Origin: JBBATK01 sp040398805
Lineage (GTDB): Bacteria; Bacteroidota; Ignavibacteria; Kapaibacteriales; NICIL-2
Reading direction: 5' to 3'
Length of the DNA: 64,000 nucleotides
NCBI GenBank assembly: GCA_040398805.1
Contig: JBBATK010000002.1
Coordinates: forward strand, 124,001 to 188,000
The translations under genes and the position numbers were made by a program. The notes beneath the pieces are model-generated. The model made no database searches. It was not told where the DNA came from and saw nothing but the letters and a program-made list of their open reading frames with translations. Within the stretch, counting starts at the first letter, position 1; the number at the start of each line of letters is the position of its first letter. Positions 1 to 8,187 of this stretch are shown here, piece after piece.

Positions 1-189
1 TACAAGGATGCTCTCAGCGACTTCAACAAGGCACTGAATTCAAACAGACAGAACGGCATGATATGGTTCAATCGCGGCATCGCGAACCGGTACCTTGGTG
101 ACAATAAACAGGCCTGCGAAGACTGGAAGAAAGCGGCTCAGCTGGGTGAAACGAACGCGCAGGACGCCTTGACGAAATTCTGCAAGTAA
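1..189 (+). CDS. TPR-repeat protein, C-terminal end (5' partial)
   Basis: The frame is open from the first base and stops at TAA 187-189, giving 62 residues. The visible end has the tetratricopeptide pattern: a helix with DFNKAL, then WFNRGIANRYLGDNKQACEDWKKAAQLG, i.e. one full TPR followed by a short capping helix. TPR proteins are protein-interaction scaffolds. The residues in 'ACEDWKKAAQLG' are typical of Sel1/TPR proteins in Bacteroidota. The start, any signal peptide and any partner domain lie outside the window, so no specific role can be assigned. Confidence 0.75.
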   Translation, partial: YKDALSDFNKALNSNRQNGMIWFNRGIANRYLGDNKQACEDWKKAAQLGETNAQDALTKFCK

Positions 190-231
190 GCTCGTGTGGA
201 CGTGCGCAGCGTCCGGCAGCGTGCATGGTCT

Positions 232-1401
232 TCACCATCCATCCACACGGAACACGAAGAACTTCAGATAGTGCGTCTCCGGCATGGGCAGATACACGGG
301 ATGACACGGCGACTGGTCGCCGCGATGGATGAGCGTGAGCTTCCGGTTCACCCTTCGCGATTCATCCATGATCACCTCCAGGAGCATGTCCTCGCGCATG
401 TGATGCGAGCAACTCGCGCTCACGAGAAACCCGCCGTCCTCGATGAGCTTCAACGCCTGACGATTGATCTCCGCGTATCCGCGCTTGGCCTGCGCCACTT
501 GCGCCTTCGTCTTCGTGAATGCGGGCGGATCCAGAATGATCATATCCCATTTTTCCGCCTGTGCGGCGCGGCGTTTCAAATCATCGAACACGTCCGCTTC
601 CAGCCACGAACACCTGTCGAAGCCGTTCAGCTGCGCATTACGCGCGCAGGCGGCAATGGCTGATGCGGAACTGTCGACACCCAGTACCTGCAAAGCCCCG
701 CCGGCGGCGGCGTTCAGGGCGAAGCCTCCCTGATTGGTGAAGCAATCCATGACCCGCAGACCGCGCGAGATGCGACCCACGAACGAGCGGTTCATCCGCT
801 GATCAAGGAAGTACCCTGTCTTCTGACCTTCCGTGAGCGACAGTTCGTAGCGGATGCCGTTCTCCGTCATCTCCACCCTCTCGGGTATCTCGCCGTAGAG
901 CACCTCCGTCGTTCGCGGCAGACCTTCCTTACCTCGCAACTGGGAATCGTTCTTCGCAATGATACCCTTCACATCCGGCAATACCTCGCGCAGTGCGCTC
1001 GTGATCTCGTCACGTCGCGCATCGATACCGGCAGAGAGGAACTGCACGGACACATAGTCGCCGTAGCGATCGGCGATCAATCCCGGCAATCCGTCCGATT
1101 CCCCGAACACCAGTCGGTAGGCGGTCTCCGGAGCGAACAGCCGTTCGCGCAACCGCAACGCCGACGTCAACCGCTCCACCATCATCGGTCTGTCGAAATC
1201 CGGCGCTGCCAGTAACCGTACGGCGATCTGGCTGGTGGGATGGTAGAATCCCACGCCCATGTCGTAGTCGTAGTCAGTGACGATACGCACCAGCTCGCCG
1301 GCGGCGCAGGGTTCGTGGACTGCCAGTTCGTCGCGGAACACCCACAGATGTCCTTGACGTAGTCTCTTATGGGCTTTGGGTGCTAAGCGTAGCGTGGTCA
1401 T
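232..1401 (-). CDS. rlmI: 23S rRNA (cytosine-C5)-methyltransferase, RlmI family
   Basis: SAM-dependent RNA methyltransferase of the RlmI/YccW family, which methylates C1962 of 23S rRNA in E. coli. The 389 residues match the family length. An N-terminal PUA domain (about 1-75) is followed by the EEHEE-type linker and a Rossmann methyltransferase domain. Visible motifs are TGYFLDQR (196-203), the SAM loop VMDCFTNQGGF (217-227), DPPAF (291-295) and the SASCSHH segment (328-334), whose Cys331 is the expected catalytic nucleophile. It is the last gene of the ade-glycosyltransferase-recO-rlmI operon and starts 4 bases after the recO stop. Exact target base is inferred from the family. Confidence 0.9.
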   Translation of the reverse strand: MTTLRLAPKAHKRLRQGHLWVFRDELAVHEPCAAGELVRIVTDYDYDMGVGFYHPTSQIAVRLLAAPDFDRPMMVERLTSALRLRERLFAPETAYRLVFGESDGLPGLIADRYGDYVSVQFLSAGIDARRDEITSALREVLPDVKGIIAKNDSQLRGKEGLPRTTEVLYGEIPERVEMTENGIRYELSLTEGQKTGYFLDQRMNRSFVGRISRGLRVMDCFTNQGGFALNAAAGGALQVLGVDSSASAIAACARNAQLNGFDRCSWLEADVFDDLKRRAAQAEKWDMIILDPPAFTKTKAQVAQAKRGYAEINRQALKLIEDGGFLVSASCSHHMREDMLLEVIMDESRRVNRKLTLIHRGDQSPCHPVYLPMPETHYLKFFVFRVDGW

Positions 1402-1405
1402 ATCC

Positions 1406-2155
1406 TCAACTCCGTTGTATTCCGAGCATCATGTCTTCCGTCCTGAACACCACGCTCTTGTCTAGATGAAAACTGTAATAGCGAACGAAAAAGTCCTGCA
1501 GCTCGCGCTGCTCCTTGGGTTCCAGGTGTATCGAACCGACGACGTGAAGCTCCGCATGCGCGATGCGGGCGAGGATGCGGAGCAATGCCGCCGACATGCG
1601 CCACACGCGGGTTCCGGGATCGATGGGAGGAAGCACCACCCTGCCGTCTTCGAAGGAGAACACAACCTCGCCCTCGCCGGCCAGGTCTTCCTTCTCCGGC
1701 ATGGTGATGCGGAAGCCCATCACTTCCGCGCAGTGCACGCAGAAGGCTGCAAAGAACCCATACGTGTTTTCCGTGCTGGCATCCAGGGCATCCAAGGTTT
1801 CCACCAGGAGCCGGAACAATCGCTCGTTCTTCTCCTGCAAGGGCTGCGTCATCTCCACCACTTCCACGATGGCCAGTGCCGTAGTCATGTGTTCATACCG
1901 GTGTGTGATGGTCTTCAGCACGCGCAGCGTCTCCGCCGTCCGAAGCGTATGCAGGTCCCGTCCCTCCTTCAAGGAATACGTCACCTCGACAACGCTCAGC
2001 GGCATGGCCGCCGAACCGTAACCGCCCTTCACGCGCCTGGCACCTTTGGCCACCAGGCGCACCTTACCATGCTCGCGCGTGTACATCGACAGCAGCACGC
2101 TCGTGTCTTTGTACTTCCGCGAATGCAGGACGATGGCGTCGGTCTTGTCTATCAT
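1406..2155 (-). CDS. recO: DNA repair protein RecO
   Basis: RecO loads RecA on SSB-coated single-stranded DNA together with RecR in the RecFOR recombination pathway. The 249-residue product begins with the usual RecO OB-fold: TDAIVLHSRKYKDTSVLLSMYT and then a GKVRLVAKGARR strand near residues 30-42. The helical C-terminal domain follows. The four-cysteine zinc cluster present in many RecO proteins is not intact; only a CVHC pair is visible. The start overlaps the end of the upstream glycosyltransferase by four bases (ATGA), implying translational coupling. Confidence 0.88.
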   Translation of the reverse strand: MIDKTDAIVLHSRKYKDTSVLLSMYTREHGKVRLVAKGARRVKGGYGSAAMPLSVVEVTYSLKEGRDLHTLRTAETLRVLKTITHRYEHMTTALAIVEVVEMTQPLQEKNERLFRLLVETLDALDASTENTYGFFAAFCVHCAEVMGFRITMPEKEDLAGEGEVVFSFEDGRVVLPPIDPGTRVWRMSAALLRILARIAHAELHVVGSIHLEPKEQRELQDFFVRYYSFHLDKSVVFRTEDMMLGIQRS

Positions 2156-3291
2156 ACCTTCTTCATCGACTCCGTTGCAACGCGCACGATCACATCTTCC
2201 TGCGCCTCCCTGTTATACACCATCGATGCCGCTTCGGCGAAGGGAACATACCGTTCCGCATTCTCCACCAACGTGCGCAAGGTCCGTGCGCACTCTTCCG
2301 GCGTGGCGGCAGCGGAGATGAGTTCTCCGAAGGGAAAACGTTCTATCACCCGGCGCATCGCCGGCAGATCGCTGACGAGTGCGGGTATGCGCGCCATGGC
2401 ATACTCGAAAAGCTTATGCGGAAGGGCCAGTCGGTAACTAAGGGAGCGCGGCTCGATGAAACACATCCCCACATCCGCAGAAGCGGTCCAAAGGGCCAGG
2501 TCGGCATTCGGTACGCTTCCCGGAAAATGTATGCGGTCGCGCCATGGCAGAGCGGCAGCGGCTTTCATGAAGGCGGAGCGGGCGGGTCCGTCGCCAAGGA
2601 TACACGCATGCATGTCCGGCAGGAATTCCACGGCATCCATGAGCAAAGCGATGCCACGTCCTTCCAGCACCGCTCCTTGATACACGATGATGCGATGCGA
2701 CGCGGGAATGGAGCAATGATGGCGGAGGAGATCGGTTCTGCCGACATTCGAGAGCGGTGGCACATTCAGGATGACATCCGGTTTTTGCTGACGACGAAGG
2801 TGCAGCCGCACGTACTCCGCGTCCAATTCCCCGCTCACCACGATTCTCGTAACATCGTCTGCGTACACACGTTCCATCATGCTCACGAAGAACTGCGTCA
2901 CGGGCCGCTCGTTCAGCGGACCCAACGCGGAGTACATCTCTCGGGCGTCGTAGACCACCGGTGCATGATGTCTCGATCCGCAGAGGCGCGCGGCGCGCAA
3001 GGTCCACAGATCCGCCGCCCAATACATCCGTGCCGACAAGCCACGCGTGCGCGTCCTCACCTCCCGGGTGAAGTGCAGCCAGCGCTTCCACAGCCGGGCA
3101 TCGGACTGCATGGGCACGTACACCGTCTCCACACCGTCGAAGACCGCACCGTCACTGATGTCGGGTGCAACGCATACCACCCGCAACCCGCTTCGGCTGA
3201 GCGCCGTGGCGATGTTCATCGTGCGGGCATCGATGCGCAGGTCCGCCAATGCCAGGATGCAGACGTCGTATGCCGGATGCTGGTCGCTCAT
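2152..3291 (-). CDS. glycosyltransferase, GT-B fold (GT4-like)
   Basis: A 379-residue protein with the two-domain GT-B layout. The N-terminal domain starts with YDVCILALADLRIDARTMNIATAL, a common opening for family 4 enzymes that act on lipid- or polysaccharide-linked sugars. The C-terminal domain has the nucleotide-sugar region VYQGAVLEGRGIALLMDAVEFLPDMHACILGDGP and the later P-H-K-L-F-E-Y-A segment (LPHKLFEYAMARIPALVSD), where the Glu contacts the donor sugar nucleotide. It lies between ade and recO, overlapping both by four bases. Donor and acceptor cannot be read from sequence. Confidence 0.8.
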   Translation of the reverse strand: MSDQHPAYDVCILALADLRIDARTMNIATALSRSGLRVVCVAPDISDGAVFDGVETVYVPMQSDARLWKRWLHFTREVRTRTRGLSARMYWAADLWTLRAARLCGSRHHAPVVYDAREMYSALGPLNERPVTQFFVSMMERVYADDVTRIVVSGELDAEYVRLHLRRQQKPDVILNVPPLSNVGRTDLLRHHCSIPASHRIIVYQGAVLEGRGIALLMDAVEFLPDMHACILGDGPARSAFMKAAAALPWRDRIHFPGSVPNADLALWTASADVGMCFIEPRSLSYRLALPHKLFEYAMARIPALVSDLPAMRRVIERFPFGELISAAATPEECARTLRTLVENAERYVPFAEAASMVYNREAQEDVIVRVATESMKKV

Positions 3292-4961
3292 GCTCCTGCC
3301 TCGCCCATGGATGGAACAGCAGGGGGGGCGGCGCTCACGCAGACATCGGTGAAGGTGAACGTCGTACCGTCGAAGAGTCCCTTATCGCTGAGCTTCAAGG
3401 CAGGAATCACGAGCAAAGCCAGGAACGAGAGGGTCATCCACGGCGACGCCAACACGCATCCTGCCTCTTTGACCATCCTGTCCAGCTCCTCATACGCGCG
3501 CGCCACCAAGGCGGGGTCGTCGTTGCTCATGAGTCCTGCAACGGGCAGCCGTAGGACCGCGGACGCCGACGCCGAAACCCATGCGCATCCTCCGCGTTCG
3601 GCGAACACCATGTTCACCGCACGGACGATGAGCGACTCATCGGTTCCGACCGCGATGACGTTATGGGAGTCGTGCGCAACGCTCGATGCGAGCGCGCCGC
3701 TGCGAAGTCCGAAGTTCCGCACAAAGGCCACGGCCGGCGGCGTGTCACCATAGCGGTTCACGACGACGAGCTTGAGCAGGTCACGGTCGGTGTCGATACC
3801 GACCTTCCCATCCTGTATGCTCGCCTCGTGATGGGATTCCTTGGTGAGCAGTTGTCCTTCCGCCACATCGATGACGCGGATGGTCGGCGTGGTTGCCGTC
3901 ACTGCCAGATCCTTCACCTCGATGCGACGATCATGCCAGGTGTTGATGGGAGGTAGGGCGACGGGGGTGAAGAGTGCACGACCCCGCTCGGCCACGGGCA
4001 CGCCGCCGATGATCGTCTCTGCCACCTGCGCATGGTCAAAGGAGTCCACGATGATGAAGTCCGCCGTATCTCCCACCCGCAGCATCCCCACCGGCAGGGC
4101 GTACTGTTCCACGGGATTGACGCACGCGGCGCGCAGCACGTTCTGCCACGGATGTCCGTCCCGAACGGCGCGAGCGACCAGTTCGTTGATATGACCACGG
4201 ATCAAGGCATCGGGGTGCTTATCGTCGCTGCACAGCATCACCCTCTCGGGATGCGTGGACAGCAAGGAATGCAACGCTTCGTAATTCTTCGCGGCCGACC
4301 CTTCGCGGATGAGGATCTTCATGCCCAGCGCTATCTTCTCGAGCGCCTCGTCGAGCGTCGTACACTCATGGTCGGTGCTGATACCGGCCGCGGCGTACGC
4401 ACGGGCGTCGCTGCCACGCAGACCGGGAGCGTGGCCATCGATGGGCTTGCCCAGCGCCTGTGCCACGCGGATCTTCTCCCACACGGTCGCGTCGCTCCGG
4501 ATCACGCCCGGATAGTTCATCATCTCGCTCAGGTAGCCGATGCGGGGGTCGTGGAAGAGCTCCTCGATATCCTTTGCGCTGATAACGGCTCCGGCGGTTT
4601 CGAAGGTGGTGGCAGGAACGCAGGAAGGTGCGCCGAAACATACTTTCATGGGAGATGTCGCGGCGCTCTCCAGCATCCATCGCACACCCGCCACGCCGCA
4701 GACATTCGCGATCTCGTGGGGGTCGCTCACGGTGGCGACGGTGCCATGGGTGACAGCGACGGAAGCGAAGGCCGAGGGCGAGAGCATGCTGCTCTCTATG
4801 TGCACGTGCGCATCGATGAAACCGGGCAGAAGGAGATGGTCGTGCGGGACGTCCTCCTCGATGATTTCGGCGATGACGCCGTTGCGCACAACGACCGTGC
4901 CACGCAGGAGACGGCCCGCGTGCACATCGGCGATTATTCCTGATCGTTGAAGGTTCGGCAT
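3288..4961 (-). CDS. ade: adenine deaminase
   Basis: Adenine deaminase of the amidohydrolase superfamily converts adenine to hypoxanthine in purine salvage. From the ATG at 4961 the protein is 557 residues, close to the family norm. An upstream in-frame start at 5063 would add 34 unlikely residues, and a -7 promoter box (4984-4991) lies 23 bases upstream of the chosen ATG. Visible motifs: GFIDAHVHIESS (47-58) with the two metal histidines, SDPHEIANVCG (79-89), and late HDSHNVIAVG, all hallmarks of bacterial Ade (the HDSHN segment is diagnostic). First gene of a four-gene operon; its stop overlaps the next gene by four bases. Confidence 0.92.
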   Translation of the reverse strand: MPNLQRSGIIADVHAGRLLRGTVVVRNGVIAEIIEEDVPHDHLLLPGFIDAHVHIESSMLSPSAFASVAVTHGTVATVSDPHEIANVCGVAGVRWMLESAATSPMKVCFGAPSCVPATTFETAGAVISAKDIEELFHDPRIGYLSEMMNYPGVIRSDATVWEKIRVAQALGKPIDGHAPGLRGSDARAYAAAGISTDHECTTLDEALEKIALGMKILIREGSAAKNYEALHSLLSTHPERVMLCSDDKHPDALIRGHINELVARAVRDGHPWQNVLRAACVNPVEQYALPVGMLRVGDTADFIIVDSFDHAQVAETIIGGVPVAERGRALFTPVALPPINTWHDRRIEVKDLAVTATTPTIRVIDVAEGQLLTKESHHEASIQDGKVGIDTDRDLLKLVVVNRYGDTPPAVAFVRNFGLRSGALASSVAHDSHNVIAVGTDESLIVRAVNMVFAERGGCAWVSASASAVLRLPVAGLMSNDDPALVARAYEELDRMVKEAGCVLASPWMTLSFLALLVIPALKLSDKGLFDGTTFTFTDVCVSAAPPAVPSMGEAGA

Positions 4962-4983
4962 AGGTCCTCGGTGTGGCGCTGAC

Positions 4984-4991
4984 AAAAATAG
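4984..4991 (-). promoter_or_regulatory. Bacteroidota-type -7 promoter box upstream of ade
   Basis: The minus strand reads TATTTTTG, an exact match to the TAnnTTTG -7 element recognised by the Bacteroidota primary sigma factor. It sits 23 bases upstream of the adenine deaminase ATG. No clear -33 TTTG is visible at the expected spacing. Confidence 0.55.
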
Positions 4992-5081
4992 GTCGTGACG
5001 ATGCCACGGACACGCGATACCGAAGCGCGGTGTCGCGCAGATGCTTCCAATACCTGCTGTCACTACCCGTCGCTTCGTTCG

Positions 5082-5089
5082 TAGTTTTG
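5082..5089 (+). promoter_or_regulatory. Bacteroidota-type -7 promoter box upstream of the DUF1844 gene and nadK
   Basis: The plus strand reads TAGTTTTG, matching TAnnTTTG exactly. It is about 80 bases upstream of the DUF1844 ATG at 5170, and the stretch between is non-coding. Together with the box at 4984-4991 it gives the intergenic region a divergent promoter pair. Confidence 0.55.
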
Positions 5090-5169
5090 CACTTACACGG
5101 AGCAGCCGCCGCCGACGGCGCTGCTTTCAGATACCACGCATCACGGACACTTCGCAGAAGGATATCATC

Positions 5170-5451
5170 ATGAACGCCATCGATTTCACCATCGTCGTGA
5201 ACATGTTCGCCATGGAGGGGATGGTCGCCCTTGGCAAACTCAAACATCCCGCAACGCAGACGCTGGAGAGGAACCTGGAGCATGCCAAGTTCACCATCGA
5301 CGTCCTGTCGGTCCTGAAGGAAAAGACGGCGAACAACTTGAGTGCGTCGGAGGCATCGCTCCTCGATCAGACGCTGTCCACGTTGCGCTTGAATTATGTT
5401 CAGGAGCAATCGGCCGGTTCCATCGATACGAGCGTCGCTGACGCGCAGTGA
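5170..5451 (+). CDS. DUF1844 family small protein
   Basis: A 93-residue protein starting MNAIDFTIVVNMFAMEGMVALG. Short acidic/helical proteins of this kind (DUF1844) are widespread next to housekeeping genes in Bacteroidota, Chlorobiota and Acidobacteriota, and have no known function. The visible family pattern is the hydrophobic first helix with 'QALVALG'-like spacing, the central HAKFTIDVLSVLKEKTANNLS segment, and a C-terminal helix ending in a variable acidic tail. The start chosen is the ATG that gives the family N-terminus; a longer in-frame start would add residues encoded by the promoter region. Its stop overlaps the nadK start. Confidence 0.75.
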   Translation: MNAIDFTIVVNMFAMEGMVALGKLKHPATQTLERNLEHAKFTIDVLSVLKEKTANNLSASEASLLDQTLSTLRLNYVQEQSAGSIDTSVADAQ

Positions 5452-6335
5452 TGACAAACATCGGACTCTACGTCAACCCCAATAAAGCGGAAGCCCTACG
5501 TGCCGTGGAGCGCGCCGCCCTGTACCTCCACGCGAACGGGGCCACCTGCATGGCGCATCACGACATCGTGGAGCGCATGAGTACGGAAGCGGCATCCACG
5601 GTGCAGACGGTGAAGATGGCGGAGTTGATCAAGTCGTCGGACGTGGTGTTGTCGTTCGGAGGCGACGGTACCATGCTCAACTGTGCGCACCACTTGGTCG
5701 GCACCGATATCCCCATCATGGGTGTGAACATCGGCAAGCTGGGCTTTCTTGCGGAATATTCCGTCCACGACCTCGAGGAGTCGCTTGCGCATCTGCTGAG
5801 CGGCAGTTATCGCGTGGTCGACCGAAGCACGCTCTGCACGACACTTATCAAGGACGGCGAGGAACGGATTTTGCATGTGCTCAACGAGTTCGTGTTGGAG
5901 AAGCACTCCACCTCCCGCATGATCCATGTCCGGGCGGAGGTGGATCAGCACATCGTCGGTGATTACCGGGCGGACGGATTGCTGTTGACGACGCCGACAG
6001 GATCGACAGCGTATTCGCTGTCGTGCGGCGGACCCATCATCACGCCGTCGGCGCAGGTGTTCTGCCTTACGCCCGTTTCTCCGCACACGCTCACGCTGCG
6101 GCCTCTCATCATCAACGATACGAGCGACGTCCGATGCATGGTCCTGAGCGAAAGCAGCGACGTAGCCATCGTGGCCGACGGTCAGCATGCAGGCGTCCTG
6201 CGGCAAGGAGAAGCCATCGTCTTCCGTAAATCGTCGCACGTGGTGAAGCTTATCAAGAAATCCTCGAGTACGTACTTCGATCTGTTGCGGGAAAAACTCT
6301 TGTGGAGCGCCGACGCGGTGAATCCCGCCCGTTGA
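5451..6335 (+). CDS. nadK: NAD kinase
   Basis: NAD kinase phosphorylates NAD to NADP using ATP or polyphosphate. From ATG 5451 the product is 294 residues; a GTG three bases upstream is an alternative. The diagnostic GGDGT nucleotide motif is at about 70-74, preceded by DVVLSF. The NAD-site loop TPTGSTAYSLSCGGP is at about 181-195. The flanking IMGVNIGKLGFLAEY strand-helix is also typical. The ATG overlaps the TGA of the DUF1844 gene by one base, so the pair is very probably cotranscribed from the box at 5082-5089. Confidence 0.95.
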   Translation: MTNIGLYVNPNKAEALRAVERAALYLHANGATCMAHHDIVERMSTEAASTVQTVKMAELIKSSDVVLSFGGDGTMLNCAHHLVGTDIPIMGVNIGKLGFLAEYSVHDLEESLAHLLSGSYRVVDRSTLCTTLIKDGEERILHVLNEFVLEKHSTSRMIHVRAEVDQHIVGDYRADGLLLTTPTGSTAYSLSCGGPIITPSAQVFCLTPVSPHTLTLRPLIINDTSDVRCMVLSESSDVAIVADGQHAGVLRQGEAIVFRKSSHVVKLIKKSSSTYFDLLREKLLWSADAVNPAR

Positions 6336-6398
6336 TGTCTCATCGGCGGCCCGAGGCCGGGTCGCCACGCACGCACTACTCCCGACCATCACCCTATC

Positions 6399-7055
6399 AT
6401 GCATCCCTTCGCCGAGTTTTTTCATAACCAAGCTCTCGACGCTCTTCCGGGCCGAAGTGCGCAGCAGCGCCTGGCACCGCGCTTCCCCGACGGATCGTTC
6501 CGCTCCTTCGATGCACCCGAGGGTGCCCGACAGAACGCCGTCCTGCTCGTCCTCAGTCATAAGGACGAAGAGCCCTCGATGCTGTTCACCCTGCGAAGTG
6601 CGCACCTGCCCACGCACAAGGGCCAGTGGAGTTTCCCGGGCGGACGTATGGAGTCCGGCGAGACGATAGTGGAAGCGGCACTCCGTGAAACCGAAGAGGA
6701 AGTGGGCATCACGTCCCACGCCCTGCATGTTCTCGGACGTCTGACATCGCTGTACACGCCGCCGTCGCATTCCATCATTCATCCGGTGGTGGCATGGTGG
6801 AACGGAACGGAGCCGCTGAAGAGCAATGCCGACGAGGTGGAGGAGACCCTTCTTGTGCCGTTGTCGCGCCTTGACCACGGTCACGCTGTCGAGGAGGAGT
6901 GGGACTATCAAGGCGCCCGTATCGTCGTCCCTCAATGGAAGATTCATCCTCGCGCACCCTTGTGGGGCGCTACCGCCATCATCGTGAGCGAGTTCATGGC
7001 CATGTACGGCGATTGGCTTCGCGGGACCGCTTCCACCATGCGCGATCGCATTTGA
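6399..7055 (+). CDS. Nudix hydrolase, CoA pyrophosphatase-like (NudL/UPF0035 type)
   Basis: A 218-residue Nudix hydrolase. The Nudix box spans about residues 81-104 (GG..ES-GET..EAALRETEEEVGI) with all metal-binding glutamates present. The segment just before it, LFTLRSAHLPTHKGQWSFPGG, fits the UPF0035 signature that marks coenzyme A diphosphatases, which split CoA to 3',5'-ADP and 4'-phosphopantetheine. Substrate is inferred from that signature only. It follows nadK by 63 bases and precedes rluD, so it may share their transcript; no separate promoter box is visible. Confidence 0.85.
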   Translation: MHPFAEFFHNQALDALPGRSAQQRLAPRFPDGSFRSFDAPEGARQNAVLLVLSHKDEEPSMLFTLRSAHLPTHKGQWSFPGGRMESGETIVEAALRETEEEVGITSHALHVLGRLTSLYTPPSHSIIHPVVAWWNGTEPLKSNADEVEETLLVPLSRLDHGHAVEEEWDYQGARIVVPQWKIHPRAPLWGATAIIVSEFMAMYGDWLRGTASTMRDRI

Positions 7056-7092
7056 TCGGCATCATCACCCATTCGGTTTGTCCACCCATACC

Positions 7093-8187
7093 ATGAGCAA
7101 CGAAGAACGCACCCATTATCCCGCCAAGCAGGAACACGTCGTGGAATTCCGCGTCGGCGCAGGCGCTGAGCCGAACCGTCTCGACGTGTATCTTTCCACA
7201 GCGATCAAGAACGCCACGCGCTCGAAAGTCCAGACCGCCATCGACGACGGCAAGGTGAGCGTGAACAGCAAAGTGGTGAAGTCCAGCTACAAGGTCCAAC
7301 CCGGCGACGTCATCGTTTGTCAGATCATGAAGCGTCCGCCCATCGAACTCCGTCCGGAAGACATCCCGCTCGACGTGGTCTTCGAAGACGACGACGTCCT
7401 CGTGGTGAACAAACCCGCCGGCATGGTGGTGCACCCCGCGCACGGCAACCGCTATGGTACGCTCGTGAATGCCGTGCTCTATCACATGGGTCAGCGTGAG
7501 AGCATCGTGCTGGAGGAAGAGAGCGACGACCAGGAAGAGGCGGAGCTGGATGATGAATCCGTTCTCGATACCGACGCATTGCGACCCGGCATCGTCCATC
7601 GTATCGACAAGGACACATCGGGCATCCTTGTCATCGGCAAGAACCCGCGCGCGACGGAACACCTTTCAGCGCAGTTCGCGAAGCGAACAGCAAAGCGCGT
7701 GTATCATGCACTCGTCTGGGGCGTGGTGAAGAACGACCATGACACCATCGACGCCGCGATTGCGCGCTCGCCGAAGGACCGCAAGGTGTTCACCGTGAAC
7801 GAGCGCGACGGCAAGTCGGCGATCACCGATTACACCGTCCTCTCCCGTTTCGATTTCCTTACCTTGCTGGAACTGCGCCTGCGCACAGGCCGCACGCATC
7901 AGATCCGCGTGCACTGTTCGCACCTGCATCATCCCTTGCTCGGCGATGCCGCGTACGGCGGCAATGCTCCTGTGTACGGCGGTATCCGCGCCCAGCATCG
8001 TACCACCGCCTATCGCTGCCTGGAGCTCATGCAACGTCAGGCATTGCACGCCACCTCGCTGGGTTTCACGCATCCTCGGACCGGAGAGTGGATGGAGTTC
8101 GCGTCGGAACTACCGGCGGATTTCCGTCAGGTTCTCGACATCGTCACCGAACTTCATGCGAACGAGCTCAAGAAGGCCGAGTCGTAG
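7093..8187 (+). CDS. rluD: 23S rRNA pseudouridine synthase, RluD family
   Basis: Makes pseudouridines in helix 69 of 23S rRNA in the model family. From ATG 7093 there are 364 residues; a TTG at 7078 would add five. An S4 RNA-binding domain (about 28-85) precedes the RluA-type catalytic domain, with KPAGMVVHPAHG (107-118) and the catalytic HRIDKDTSG (169-177, Asp172). The LRTGRTHQIRVHCSHLHHPLLGD block follows. Residues 140-162 form a strongly acidic insert (EEESDDQEEAELDDE) between the two halves of the catalytic domain, a length variation seen in some Bacteroidota homologues. The 3' end overlaps murG on the opposite strand by 20 bases. Confidence 0.93.
   Translation: MSNEERTHYPAKQEHVVEFRVGAGAEPNRLDVYLSTAIKNATRSKVQTAIDDGKVSVNSKVVKSSYKVQPGDVIVCQIMKRPPIELRPEDIPLDVVFEDDDVLVVNKPAGMVVHPAHGNRYGTLVNAVLYHMGQRESIVLEEESDDQEEAELDDESVLDTDALRPGIVHRIDKDTSGILVIGKNPRATEHLSAQFAKRTAKRVYHALVWGVVKNDHDTIDAAIARSPKDRKVFTVNERDGKSAITDYTVLSRFDFLTLLELRLRTGRTHQIRVHCSHLHHPLLGDAAYGGNAPVYGGIRAQHRTTAYRCLELMQRQALHATSLGFTHPRTGEWMEFASELPADFRQVLDIVTELHANELKKAES

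Noticed and set aside
5496..6947. 483-codon minus-strand frame over nadK and the Nudix gene
   Set aside because: Spans two genes on the other strand with strong family motifs; no plausible product.
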